DNA of 64,000 bases from Fusibacter_C sp942493125 (GCA_942493125.1 OW818667.1:3162001-3226000); one strand, 5' to 3'. Positions 17,059-25,051 are shown, counted from the first letter of the stretch. The notes: generated by a model not told the origin, from the letters alone. Made by a program: numbers and translations.

Positions 17059-17256
17059 CTAATCAGGAATCCCAGTCGTCTGGGATTCCTTTTTTTTATC
17101 GCGTTTTCTTTTTTTAACGGATTCTGAAAGCAAATATTCGATTTGGCCGTTGATCGATCTGAAATCATCCTCGGCCCATTCGGCCAGACTTTCCCATAGA
17201 GATGGAGATAGTCTGAGCAAGAGCTGTTTTTTGTCCTTTTCTTTGTTGTCAGCCAT
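17059..17256 (-). CDS. Small Arc-like (ribbon-helix-helix) protein
   Basis: A 65-residue basic protein. Its core KKQLLLRLSPSLWESLAEWA then DDFRSINGQIEYLLSESV has the beta-strand, helix, helix pattern of Arc/MetJ-type DNA-binding proteins, with SINGQIEYLL resembling the second helix. It starts 23 bases after the SPFH gene on the same strand, with GGGGTGG before its ATG, so the two form an operon. It may bind DNA and control this operon through the palindrome at 18334-18352, which is an inference. Its last codons (TTGIPD-stop) fall inside the terminator hairpin of the convergent GAPDH-like gene. Confidence 0.75.
   Translation of the reverse strand: MADNKEKDKKQLLLRLSPSLWESLAEWAEDDFRSINGQIEYLLSESVKKRKRDKKKESQTTGIPD
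17066..17097 (+). terminator. Terminator of the GAPDH-like gene, overlapping the Arc-like gene
   Basis: GGAATCCCAG, TCGT loop, CTGGGATTCC, then T8: a perfect 10-bp stem. It ends plus-strand transcription while encoding the C-terminus of the minus-strand Arc-like gene. Confidence 0.93.
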
Positions 17257-17279
17257 GAGACCACCCCCTAATCTGAAAT

Positions 17280-18308
17280 CTAATAAATGGAACCACTGTT
17301 TACGATGGGTTGTGCATCCTTATTGCCACAAAGGACGACTAAGAGGTTGCTAACCATAGCAGCTTTACGCTCATCGTCAAGTACGACGATATTTTTTTCA
17401 CTGAGTTTTTCGAGTGCCATTTCGACCATACCCACGGCGCCTTCGACGATCATTTTTCGAGCGTCTATGATGGCAACAGCTTGTTGACGTTGAAGCATTG
17501 CAGCAGCGATTTCTGGTGCATAAGCGAGATGTGTGATACGCGCTTCGAGTATCTCTATACCTGCGATGTCAACGCGTGATTGAATTTCGATTTTTAAATT
17601 ATCGGCCACTTCTTGGCTGCTACCTCTCAGTGTCTTTTCCTCGCCATCTGAAGCTAAATCATACGGGTAAAGTCGTGCGATATTTCTCAGTGACGAATCA
17701 CACTGGATGGACAAAAAGGCTTTGTAGTTGTCCACGTTGAAAACCGCTTTTGCAGTATTGATCACACGCCATGTGACGACGATGCCAATCTCAACAGGGT
17801 TACCGAGGTCGTCGTTTACTTTTTGTTTGTTGTTGTTAAGGGTCATAGATTTTAGAGAAATGGTCTTCCTAGGTGCAGAGACTGGTCTTGCTGCATTTGC
17901 ATGTTGATTGATGCCTGGAATCGGATTTTGATCTTCTGTTGCAGTCGCAAACCCAGTATGGCTTGTTGGGTTCACTGCTGAGACAAATGGATTCACATAA
18001 TAGAAACCTTCGCCTTTAAGTGTGCCAATATATTTACCAAACAAGGTAAGTACGAGTGCTTCTTGCGGCTTGAGTATTTTGAGCCCTAAAAATGGGATCC
18101 AGCTAAAAAATGTGTACAAAAGTCCAACGGCGAGCAACAGTCCATTTAAAATCGGCAATTTGCCCATTTCAAGTAAGTAGCCACCCAAAAATATAGACAC
18201 CAAGCCTAAAACGAGTAGTGCGAGGCAAACGAAAAGCATTGGCATGCCACTTTTTGCCTTTAATAACTTTTCTTCTTCGTAAATATTCTCAATCTCCAAG
18301 TGATTCAT
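17280..18308 (-). CDS. SPFH/band 7 (stomatin-prohibitin) membrane protein
   Basis: A 342-residue protein with two N-terminal hydrophobic segments (about residues 21-45 and 52-72), then an SPFH domain beginning LKILKPQEALVLTLFGKYIGT (in part) and running through VTWRVINTAKAVFNVDNY to the helical region TLRGSSQEVADNLKIEIQSR and ILEARITHLAYAPEIAAAMLQRQQA (in part). SPFH proteins form oligomeric membrane scaffolds; the exact client is unknown. ATG 18308 follows GGAGGT. It is co-transcribed with the small Arc-like protein and diverges from psuK, with a 19-bp palindrome between them. Confidence 0.9.
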   Translation of the reverse strand: MNHLEIENIYEEEKLLKAKSGMPMLFVCLALLVLGLVSIFLGGYLLEMGKLPILNGLLLAVGLLYTFFSWIPFLGLKILKPQEALVLTLFGKYIGTLKGEGFYYVNPFVSAVNPTSHTGFATATEDQNPIPGINQHANAARPVSAPRKTISLKSMTLNNNKQKVNDDLGNPVEIGIVVTWRVINTAKAVFNVDNYKAFLSIQCDSSLRNIARLYPYDLASDGEEKTLRGSSQEVADNLKIEIQSRVDIAGIEILEARITHLAYAPEIAAAMLQRQQAVAIIDARKMIVEGAVGMVEMALEKLSEKNIVVLDDERKAAMVSNLLVVLCGNKDAQPIVNSGSIY

Positions 18309-18333
18309 AATCCGACCTCCATAAATACTAATT

Positions 18334-18352
18334 TGATATCATAATGATATCA
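18334..18352. promoter_or_regulatory. Perfect palindrome upstream of the SPFH operon (operator candidate)
   Basis: TGATATCAT-A-ATGATATCA: a 9-bp perfect inverted repeat with a single central base, 26 bases upstream of the SPFH start. Position and symmetry suit a repressor site; the Arc-like protein of the same operon is a candidate ligand. Confidence 0.6.
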
Positions 18353-18420
18353 CTGTGTGAATAAAATACCATTAAAAAAGTATTAAAAAATAATTTAATA
18401 GTATTATGCCATTTTCTTCA

Positions 18421-18450
18421 TTGACAACACCAAATCCAAAGTGGTAAAAT
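18421..18450 (+). promoter_or_regulatory. Promoter of psuK-psuG
   Basis: TTGACA (18421-18426), 18 bases, TAAAAT (18445-18450). A near-consensus housekeeping promoter 77 bases upstream of psuK. Confidence 0.65.
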
Positions 18451-18526
18451 GAATTAAGTAAACAAATGATTACAAAACAAACAAAAGCTTACGCTGTATT
18501 TGTATCAGTATATGAAAGGAGGCTAT

Positions 18527-19621
18527 ATGACGAATAGAGAGCAAGAAATATTGGCACTTCTTAGAACGGACCCACTCATCTCTCAGATTGATTTGGCTCA
18601 GACGCTTGGCATTACGCGCTCATCAGTTGCAGTACATATCACAAACCTCATGAAAAAGGGTCACATTCTCGGGAAGGGTTATATTGTACGTGAAGATGAC
18701 TACGTATGTGTGATCGGTGGATCGAATATGGACATTCAAGGCTTTCCTAGTTCAGAGCTCATCTATAGGGATTCCAACATCGGCACGGTGAAAATGTCAC
18801 TAGGAGGCGTGGGCCGTAACATCGCTGAGAACCTCGTGCGAATGGGCATTCAAACTCGGCTTATAAGCGTCATCGGAGATGATGTATACGGACACAAGAT
18901 TCTTGAAGAGGCGCGTCACATCGGACTCGACATGCAGGACACACTAGTATTAAGCGGCGAAAACACATCGACGTATCTTTCCATCCTTGACCATAGCATG
19001 GATATGGTCCTGGCCATCTCACATATGGACATCTGTGAACGCATGACGGTCGACTACATCAAGAGTAAGCGCCACGTCATTGAGCATGCAAGACTATGCA
19101 TCTTAGACACCAATTTACCGATAGAAGTCATCGAATATATCGTGACAACCTTCAAGGACACCGTGTTCTTCCTCGATACGGTATCCAGCGCCAAAGCCAA
19201 AAAAGTGAAGTCGCTACTCGGTTATTTCCACACGATCAAACCCAATCGGATTGAAGCTGAAATCCTAACTGGGATAGCGATCAAAGACGCGTCGGATTTG
19301 CCAAAAGCAGCAGCCATATGTCATGAAAAGGGCGTATCACAAGTATTTATAAGCCTTGGTGATGAAGGTGTCTATTATAGTAACAAGGAATCCTCACAGA
19401 TCTTAAAAGCGCCAAACGTATCTATCGTCAACGCAACTGGCGCAGGTGATGCATTCCTTGCTGCGTTAGCTCTAGGTCATGTTATGCAAATGAGTACCAG
19501 GGAATCCGCACAGTTAGCGGTTGCAGCTTCGATCATAGCACTGTCACATGAAAACACGATCAACCCTCAGATGTCCGAAGAGACACTTTTTGAAAAAGTA
19601 AAGGAGCTAAACTTATGTTAG
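18527..19621 (+). CDS. psuK: Pseudouridine kinase (PfkB family) with N-terminal winged helix
   Basis: A 364-residue protein. Residues 1-60 form a winged helix-turn-helix (REQEILALLRTDPLISQIDLA then ITRSSVAVHITNLMKKG, in part). The rest is a PfkB sugar kinase: VCVIGGSNMDIQG, GGVGRNIAENLVRMG, and the ATP-site signature NATGAGDAFLAALALG near the end with the catalytic Asp. Together with psuG it phosphorylates pseudouridine before cleavage to uracil and ribose 5-phosphate. The helix-turn-helix fusion is common in Firmicute PsuK-like kinases and may give autoregulation. ATG 18527 has AAAGGAGG at ideal distance, so the in-frame start at 18500 is rejected. The stop overlaps the psuG start. Confidence 0.9.
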   Translation: MTNREQEILALLRTDPLISQIDLAQTLGITRSSVAVHITNLMKKGHILGKGYIVREDDYVCVIGGSNMDIQGFPSSELIYRDSNIGTVKMSLGGVGRNIAENLVRMGIQTRLISVIGDDVYGHKILEEARHIGLDMQDTLVLSGENTSTYLSILDHSMDMVLAISHMDICERMTVDYIKSKRHVIEHARLCILDTNLPIEVIEYIVTTFKDTVFFLDTVSSAKAKKVKSLLGYFHTIKPNRIEAEILTGIAIKDASDLPKAAAICHEKGVSQVFISLGDEGVYYSNKESSQILKAPNVSIVNATGAGDAFLAALALGHVMQMSTRESAQLAVAASIIALSHENTINPQMSEETLFEKVKELNLC

Positions 19622-20529
19622 AAAAATACTTGGAAATCCATCCAGAAGTCGCACAAGCAATCAAAGAAGGCAAAGCAGTCGTCGCACTTGAGTCGACGAT
19701 CATCTCACACGGTATGCCTTACCCAAGAAATGTAGAAACTGCACTCAATGTTGAGAAAATCATCAGAGACAATGGCGCGATTCCAGCAACCATCGCCATC
19801 CTTGGCGGAAAGTTAAAAGTCGGTTTAACCGAAGAAGAGATCGAATACCTAGGTAAAGCACCTAACGTCATCAAAACATCGAGAAGAGATATTCCCTTCA
19901 TAGTAGCTCAAAAGCGCGATGGTGCAACAACTGTAGCGTCTACGATGATCCTTGCCGCACTCGCAGGCATCAAGATCTTCGCAACAGGCGGCATCGGCGG
20001 CGTGCATAGAGGTGCGGCGGAATCATTTGATATCTCAGCAGATTTACAAGAACTCGCACATACAAATGTCGCAGTGGTCTGTGCCGGTGCTAAATCAATC
20101 TTAGACATCGGTTTGACACTCGAGTATCTAGAAACAAACGGCGTGCCGGTGGTTGGCTTCCAGACGGATGAACTTCCTGCATTCTATACGAGAAAAAGTG
20201 GCTTTGGCGTGGACTATCGCGTCGATACGGAGAAAGAACTTGCATTGGCACTTAAAGCGAAGTGGGATCTCGGTCTTAACGGTGGCTTAATCGTTGCAAA
20301 TCCTATCCCTATCGCATTTGAAATGGACTATGACACCATCAATTTCGCAATAGATTCAGCAGTTGCAGAAGCTGAAAAAGCTGGGATTAAAGGCAAAGAG
20401 TCGACGCCATTCCTACTCGCGAAAGTCAAAGAACTTACAGGTGGTGACAGCTTGGACTCAAATATCGAACTCGTTTACAACAACGCAAAGGTCGCTGCGA
20501 TATTAGCTGTAGAATTTTCAAAATTATAA
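19615..20529 (+). CDS. psuG: Pseudouridine-5'-phosphate glycosidase
   Basis: A 304-residue enzyme that reversibly splits pseudouridine 5'-phosphate into uracil and ribose 5-phosphate. Family motifs are intact: VALESTIISHGMPYP (residues ~23-37, catalytic Glu), VIKTSRRDIPF (about 82-92, the Schiff-base Lys), GATTVASTM, and FATGGIGGVHRG. The N-terminal LEIHPEV matches the family start. It overlaps psuK by 7 bases, indicating translational coupling, and is followed by a strong terminator. Confidence 0.96.
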   Translation: MLEKYLEIHPEVAQAIKEGKAVVALESTIISHGMPYPRNVETALNVEKIIRDNGAIPATIAILGGKLKVGLTEEEIEYLGKAPNVIKTSRRDIPFIVAQKRDGATTVASTMILAALAGIKIFATGGIGGVHRGAAESFDISADLQELAHTNVAVVCAGAKSILDIGLTLEYLETNGVPVVGFQTDELPAFYTRKSGFGVDYRVDTEKELALALKAKWDLGLNGGLIVANPIPIAFEMDYDTINFAIDSAVAEAEKAGIKGKESTPFLLAKVKELTGGDSLDSNIELVYNNAKVAAILAVEFSKL

Positions 20530-20598
20530 TGGATTAAACTTTAAATGATCAGCATGAGTGACAAAACTGTATAAAAAAATATGTGAATGAATGATGAT

Positions 20599-20653
20599 AT
20601 CCGCCTTGTAAAACTGTTGCAAAGACACATTTACAGGGTGGATTCTTTTTTTT
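20599..20653 (+). terminator. Terminator after psuG
   Basis: ATCCGCCTTGTAAA pairs with TTTACAGGGTGGAT (14 bp including two G-U pairs), followed by a T-run of about nine. Confidence 0.85.
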
Positions 20654-20673
20654 GTTCAAAATTGTTTAGCCTG

Positions 20674-20718
20674 CAGAACGAATGTTCTGTTTAAAAACGT
20701 TTCATTATAAGCTATAAT
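20674..20718 (+). promoter_or_regulatory. Promoter with LexA-box-like inverted repeat ahead of the sensor-like gene
   Basis: CAGAAC-GAAT-GTTCTG (20674-20689) contains GAACGAATGTTC, which fits the Gram-positive SOS core GAACRNRYGTTC exactly, though the outer bases (A...T) differ from the usual C...G. It abuts a possible promoter: TTTAAA (20690-20695), 17 bases, TATAAT (20713-20718). LexA control is an inference. Confidence 0.45.
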
Positions 20719-20804
20719 AAAATGCTATAAGAAAGCAATCATATATATTATGGAAATTGAATAGGATTAACACATGCAATGTTGAAAGGAAATAACAATG
20801 AAAA

Positions 20805-21827
20805 ATGGATTTAAGGGGTATTTTTTTATTTTTTATCGTGCTAATCACAGTCGCATCATTCTCTATAAGTTGGGCGGATCAGAGTCGTCCGGTATTGATC
20901 GTCGGTGATGATTTTAATTATCCACCATACAGTTTTATAGACGATTCAGGAAATCCGGCAGGTTTCAATATCGATTTGGCAAAAGCTGTAGCAGATGCAA
21001 TGGGATATGATGTCGAGTTCAGGCTTGATGAATGGAACCAAGTGCGTCAGGACCTTGAAAATGGCGTCATTGATTTTGTGCCAGGTATGTTCAATACACA
21101 GGCGCGTAGCGCTTTGTACGACTTTAGTACAAAACATTCTGTCTCGATTGGCGATATCTTTACAGATGAATCGATAAAATTAAACAAGTTGAGTGACCTA
21201 GCGGGGAAGACAGTCGTCGTTCAAAAGGGCGATGTGATTGGTGAATATCTTCAAGCTATGAAAGTTGGCATCGTACTTGTAGAAGTGCCTTCTGTCAATG
21301 AAGCGCTTAAAAGTGTTTCAGATGGTACTTATGACTATGCAGGTCTTTTGAAAATTCCAGGTCTCTATGAACTTGAAAGTGATGCCATCGAAGGGGTCAT
21401 CGCTCAAAATATTCCTTTTGAACCACAAAACTATTGCATGGCAGTCAATAAAGGCAATGAAGATCTACTGCATATCCTAAATGGCGGCCTCAATATCGTC
21501 AAATCAACTGGAGAGTATCAAGAAATCTATGATAAATGGTTAGGCGTCTATGATGAAGAAACGATGGTCGATATGGCTAGAAAAAGCTGGATCCGTATCG
21601 TCATAGCGAGTATTATAGTCATCATCTTGTCACTCGCACTCGTTTTGATCTTTAGGAAACTACAGGCTAAAAAACACGAAATAGACGATGCAAATAAAGA
21701 GCTCGATGAAAGTATAGAAGAACTAATAAGTGTTCAGGACATCCTGTTGTCTCAGTATGACAAACAAAAATCAGGCTCAGAATCCATCACAGAATCCATC
21801 ACAGAATCTACCTCAAAAAACAGTTGA
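20805..21827 (+). CDS. Solute-binding (family 3) sensor-like protein; start region probably frame-disrupted
   Basis: In this frame the protein has 340 residues: a hydrophobic signal-like segment, a family 3 solute-binding domain (about residues 29-250; LIVGDDFNYPPYSFIDDSG, GFNIDLAKAVADAMGY, VDFVPGMF-like segment, TVVVQKGD), one transmembrane helix (~262-284) and a charged coiled coil ending in SESITESITES repeats. There is no kinase, GGDEF or other output domain, so it resembles a sensor input half. The best ribosome site (GAAAGGA, 20784-20790) serves ATG 20798, which is in another frame; that frame meets this one if one base is lost in the T7/T6 runs at 20821-20834, giving a normal basic signal peptide. 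The native product may therefore start at 20798. It ends before a terminator. Confidence 0.75.
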   Translation: MDLRGIFLFFIVLITVASFSISWADQSRPVLIVGDDFNYPPYSFIDDSGNPAGFNIDLAKAVADAMGYDVEFRLDEWNQVRQDLENGVIDFVPGMFNTQARSALYDFSTKHSVSIGDIFTDESIKLNKLSDLAGKTVVVQKGDVIGEYLQAMKVGIVLVEVPSVNEALKSVSDGTYDYAGLLKIPGLYELESDAIEGVIAQNIPFEPQNYCMAVNKGNEDLLHILNGGLNIVKSTGEYQEIYDKWLGVYDEETMVDMARKSWIRIVIASIIVIILSLALVLIFRKLQAKKHEIDDANKELDESIEELISVQDILLSQYDKQKSGSESITESITESTSKNS

Positions 21828-21852
21828 TCCACATAAAAATAGTTAAACATGC

Positions 21853-21878
21853 GCCCTGTCAGAAGACAGGGCTTTTTT
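21853..21878 (+). terminator. Terminator after the sensor-like gene
   Basis: GCCCTGTC-AGAA-GACAGGGC followed by T6; 25 bases after the stop. Confidence 0.92.
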
Positions 21879-21933
21879 ATGCGAAAAAATTTGTAGACTT
21901 ATTATTTTTTTTGAAATAATATCCCGGTTTGTA

Positions 21934-22003
21934 TTGACATCGAAACATCAATATCGTAATCTTGAGATAGCAACTTTTAGATATACATCTGATATATCAG
22001 ATG
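21934..22003 (+). promoter_or_regulatory. porC: por promoter with downstream perfect palindrome
   Basis: TTGACA (21934-21939), 17 bases, TAATCT (21957-21962). About 17 bases after the likely start of transcription lies CATCTGATATATCAGATG (21986-22003), an 18-bp perfect palindrome, suitable as an operator or as an RNA hairpin ahead of porC. Confidence 0.5.
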
Positions 22004-22040
22004 ATTTTAACTCAAAGAACATCATGCAGAGGGGTAAACT

Positions 22041-22583
22041 ATGATTGAAGTGAGATGGCATGGTCGAGGTGGACAGGGAAGCTTTACTGTCGCTCGATTG
22101 TTGGGACTAGCAGCGTCAGTATATGACGGTAAATACGCTCAGGCGTTTCCGTCTTTTGGTCCAGAGAGACGCGGGGCACCTGTAACTGGCTTTACGAGAA
22201 TTGATGCAAACAAAATTACCGATCGCAGTGAACTTGACGTTTGCGACTACGTCGTCGTACTAGATGAAACACTCTGGGGCAAAGACGTCTTTGCGGGTCT
22301 CAAAAAAGATAGTTTGATCATCGTCAACACAACGGATGTGAAACCCTATGCAAAGGATTTAGACTATAAAATAATAGGGATTGATGCCACAAAATTGGCA
22401 CTGGAATATCTAGGCATCCCAATAACAAATACAGCCATGCTCGGCGCACTTGTTGCCGCAACTGGTGTTGTAGAAATAGACAGCTGCATACAAGCCATGC
22501 GAGATAGCATGGCGCCTAAGATTGCTGAAAAAAACATCAAGCTGTTTGAACACGTACTGACGGAGGTCGCATCTTATGAATAA
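22041..22583 (+). CDS. porC: Pyruvate:ferredoxin oxidoreductase, gamma subunit
   Basis: A 180-residue subunit. IEVRWHGRGGQGSFTVARLLGLA is the family start (GRGGQG loop, shown in part), followed by AQAFPSFGPERRGAPVTGFTRI, also diagnostic. In the four-subunit 2-oxoacid:ferredoxin oxidoreductases, gamma, delta, alpha and beta together decarboxylate pyruvate (or a related 2-oxoacid) to acyl-CoA and reduced ferredoxin. GAGGGG precedes the ATG. The end overlaps porD by 8 bases. Pyruvate as substrate is likely from similarity of the whole set but 2-oxoisovalerate cannot be excluded by reading alone. Confidence 0.93.
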   Translation: MIEVRWHGRGGQGSFTVARLLGLAASVYDGKYAQAFPSFGPERRGAPVTGFTRIDANKITDRSELDVCDYVVVLDETLWGKDVFAGLKKDSLIIVNTTDVKPYAKDLDYKIIGIDATKLALEYLGIPITNTAMLGALVAATGVVEIDSCIQAMRDSMAPKIAEKNIKLFEHVLTEVASYE

Positions 22584-22884
22584 GCCAAAAATGAAAGCAT
22601 TCATAGAGCCTAAAACGGTTCGTGATTATCCCATGGGTGCGACGTGCCCAAGTGATCACATCACGAGTATCAATGCTGGCTGGAGAACGTATAGACCAAT
22701 TATTGACTTAGAAAAATGCGTCGACTGCATGCGTTGTTTTCTCGTTTGTCCTGATGGCGTCATCGATAAGTCTGGCGACAGATTAGAGATCGATTATGAT
22801 TTCTGCAAAGGCTGTGGCGTATGTGCTTACGAATGTAAGATAAAAGCGATTTCAATGGTTAAGGAGGCAGACTTCCATGGCTAG
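22576..22884 (+). CDS. porD: Pyruvate:ferredoxin oxidoreductase, delta subunit (2x[4Fe-4S])
   Basis: A 102-residue ferredoxin-like subunit. Two complete C-x2-C-x2-C-x3-C motifs are present: CVDCMRCFLVCP (residues ~50-61) and CKGCGVCAYEC (~80-90), binding two [4Fe-4S] clusters that pass electrons from the thiamine site to external ferredoxin. The N-terminal GATCPSDHITSINAGWRTYRP is characteristic of PorD rather than a free ferredoxin. It overlaps both porC (8 bases) and porA (8 bases), indicating tight translational coupling. Confidence 0.95.
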   Translation: MNKPKMKAFIEPKTVRDYPMGATCPSDHITSINAGWRTYRPIIDLEKCVDCMRCFLVCPDGVIDKSGDRLEIDYDFCKGCGVCAYECKIKAISMVKEADFHG

Positions 22885-24058
22885 AAAATTTATCAGCGGT
22901 AACGATGCGGTCGCAGAAGGCGTAAGGCTTGCAAGACCACACGTCATATCCGCTTATCCAATCACACCACAAACCATCGTCGTAGAACGCCTCTCCGACT
23001 TCTGTGAAGACGGGTCGTTAAACGCCATCTATATGCACGTCGAATCGGAACACAGTGCGCTTGCCGCCGCTATGGGCGTCAGCTCAGTTGGTGCGCGTGC
23101 GTTTACTGCGACATCCTCACAAGGCTTATTATATATGGCTGAGAACTTACCTTATGCCAGTGGCGCGCGCATGCCAATCGTCATGATGAACGCCAACAGA
23201 GCTTTGGCAACACCTTGGAATATATATGGCGACCAAATGGATTCCATGTTCATGCTCAATTCAGGTTGGATTCAAGTATATGTCGAGGATGCACAAGAAG
23301 CCTTAGACATGATGATCCAATCCTACAAAATTGCTGAAGATCCAAAAGTATTGACGCCATTTATGGTCAATTTGGATGGATTCGTTCTCACGCATACGTA
23401 TGAAGTGGTTGAAATCCCTGAGCAAGCGCAAGTGGATGCCTTTTTACCACCGCTTAAACTGACGGAAAATGTGATGACACTTGAAAAGCCTATGAGCCTT
23501 TGTATCACGGCGGGAAACAACTTCAATATGGAGTTCAAAATCAAGCAAAATGAAGAGATGATTGCTTCAATCGACGTCATCAAATCCGTTGATGAAGACT
23601 TCGCTGCCGCATTTGGCCGCAAGTACCATGGCTTATTAGAAGCCATCGAATGTGAGGATGCGGAAGTGATTTTGATTACAACAGGTAGCATCACAGGTAC
23701 GAGTCGCATGATTCTCAAAGAACTTAGAGCGGAAGGCAAAAAAGTTGGACTTCTGAAACTTAGATATCTTAGACCATTCCCAACGGACGCGCTCACGGAA
23801 GTGATAAAAAGCGCTAAAGTAGTAGGCGTGGTCGATAAAAATATTTCATTTGGCTACGAAGGCACGATTTTCACCAATGTCAATTCTGCGATCCTTCAAA
23901 TGGGGTTGACGCCAAAAGTGCATAACTTTATCTGTGGACTAGGTGGCAGAGACGTGACGAAAGACAATATCAGAGAAATGTACGAGGCAATGCTTGCTAC
24001 TGCAGAGGGTAAAGCAAGCGACATGATCCAGTACATGAATGTGAGGTGTGCATTATAA
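22877..24058 (+). CDS. porA: Pyruvate:ferredoxin oxidoreductase, alpha subunit
   Basis: A 393-residue subunit. FISGNDAVAEGVRLARPHVISAYPITPQT (in part, residues ~4-32) carries the YPITPQT signature, VESEHSALAAAMGVSSVGARAFTATSSQG (in part) contains the conserved Glu of the thiamine site, and GLLKLRYLRPFP with VVGVVDKNISFG marks domain II. AAGGAGG precedes the ATG. The stop codon overlaps the porB start by one base. Confidence 0.95.
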   Translation: MARKFISGNDAVAEGVRLARPHVISAYPITPQTIVVERLSDFCEDGSLNAIYMHVESEHSALAAAMGVSSVGARAFTATSSQGLLYMAENLPYASGARMPIVMMNANRALATPWNIYGDQMDSMFMLNSGWIQVYVEDAQEALDMMIQSYKIAEDPKVLTPFMVNLDGFVLTHTYEVVEIPEQAQVDAFLPPLKLTENVMTLEKPMSLCITAGNNFNMEFKIKQNEEMIASIDVIKSVDEDFAAAFGRKYHGLLEAIECEDAEVILITTGSITGTSRMILKELRAEGKKVGLLKLRYLRPFPTDALTEVIKSAKVVGVVDKNISFGYEGTIFTNVNSAILQMGLTPKVHNFICGLGGRDVTKDNIREMYEAMLATAEGKASDMIQYMNVRCAL

Positions 24059-24951
24059 TGGTGAAATTAAACGGAAAAAATTTGACAAACGATGAGTTGT
24101 TTTATGGGCACAAAGCGTGTGGCGGCTGTGGCGAAAGCTTGGCTGTTAGATTGGCGATGAAGATCTTAGGTGAGCGTACATTCGCTTCGTTACCAGCGGG
24201 TTGTATGTCTGCAGTATCCTTTATTTATCCAAATATGTCCTTTAAGACAAATGCCATCATTACGCCTTTTGCATCGACTGGCGCAGTGGCAGCAGGTGTA
24301 GCTGCTGGCCTTAAGGCACTCGGTATAGAAAACACGCATTCTGTTGGCTTTGCTGGCGATGGTGGTACGGCGGATATCGGCTTACAAGCTTTATCAGGCG
24401 CTATCGACCGCGGTGATAACATCATCTATTTCTGTAACGACAATGAAGCATATATGAACACAGGCATTCAAAAAAGTGGTCTGACGCCATTTGGCACAAA
24501 GACGACGACGTCACCGGCGGGTAAAAACTTACCAGGTTCTGTGACGATGAAGAAAAACATGTTTGAAATCGTTGCAGCACACGATATCGCCTATGCGGCG
24601 ACGGCAAGTGTCGGCTATCTCGAAGACTTCATGATGAAAGTTCAAAAGGCAAAAGAAGTCAAAGGCACGTCTTATATCCATATTCTCGCACCATGTCCTA
24701 CGGGTTGGGGAACGGCGACTGAGATCACGATTGCGCTTGCCAAAGAGGCTGTGGATTGTGGCCTTTGGTACCTCGCAGAATATGAAAATGGCGCTTTTAA
24801 ACTCAACAAAAACCCGAAAGAGTTTACGCCCATTGAAAACTACGTCAAGCAACAAGGTCGTTTCAAACACCTTAAAGAAGAAGATATCAAGACGCTTGAA
24901 GCGCACCGCGATTACAAGTGGAACAAGATGCGTCAAAATTGGAATGTGTAA
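24058..24951 (+). CDS. porB: Pyruvate:ferredoxin oxidoreductase, beta subunit (TPP-binding)
   Basis: A 297-residue subunit. GHKACGGCGESLAVR (residues ~18-32) supplies two Cys of the proximal [4Fe-4S] cluster, with PAGCMS and APCPTGWG holding further conserved Cys. GFAGDGGTADIGLQALSGAIDR (in part) is the thiamine-diphosphate motif, followed by NDNEAYMNTGIQKSG. ATG 24058 overlaps the porA stop (TAATG) and follows GAGGTG; an in-frame GTG at 24046 is rejected because the ribosome site would cover it. A terminator at 25008 closes the operon. Confidence 0.95.
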   Translation: MVKLNGKNLTNDELFYGHKACGGCGESLAVRLAMKILGERTFASLPAGCMSAVSFIYPNMSFKTNAIITPFASTGAVAAGVAAGLKALGIENTHSVGFAGDGGTADIGLQALSGAIDRGDNIIYFCNDNEAYMNTGIQKSGLTPFGTKTTTSPAGKNLPGSVTMKKNMFEIVAAHDIAYAATASVGYLEDFMMKVQKAKEVKGTSYIHILAPCPTGWGTATEITIALAKEAVDCGLWYLAEYENGAFKLNKNPKEFTPIENYVKQQGRFKHLKEEDIKTLEAHRDYKWNKMRQNWNV

Positions 24952-25007
24952 TAGTTGTAAATGAGCAATTAAGCAATTGTGCAATAGTGTAGAAGTATAT
25001 ATAAATA

Positions 25008-25051
25008 GCAGCTTGAATTCGATCACGATGTCGACTCAAGCTGCGGTTTTT
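25008..25051 (+). terminator. Terminator after porB
   Basis: GCAGCTTGA (25008-25016) pairs with TCAAGCTGC (25035-25043), followed by GG and T5. Confidence 0.8.

Noticed and set aside
22041..24951. Annotation as 2-oxoglutarate or 2-oxoisovalerate ferredoxin oxidoreductase
   Set aside because: The four-subunit order gamma-delta-alpha-beta and the subunit motifs fit pyruvate best; the alternative is not excluded but has no positive support here.
24529..25026. A 165-residue minus-strand open frame over the end of porB
   Set aside because: Composition (many Arg, Phe and His from antisense codons) and full overlap with porB and its terminator show it is a shadow frame.
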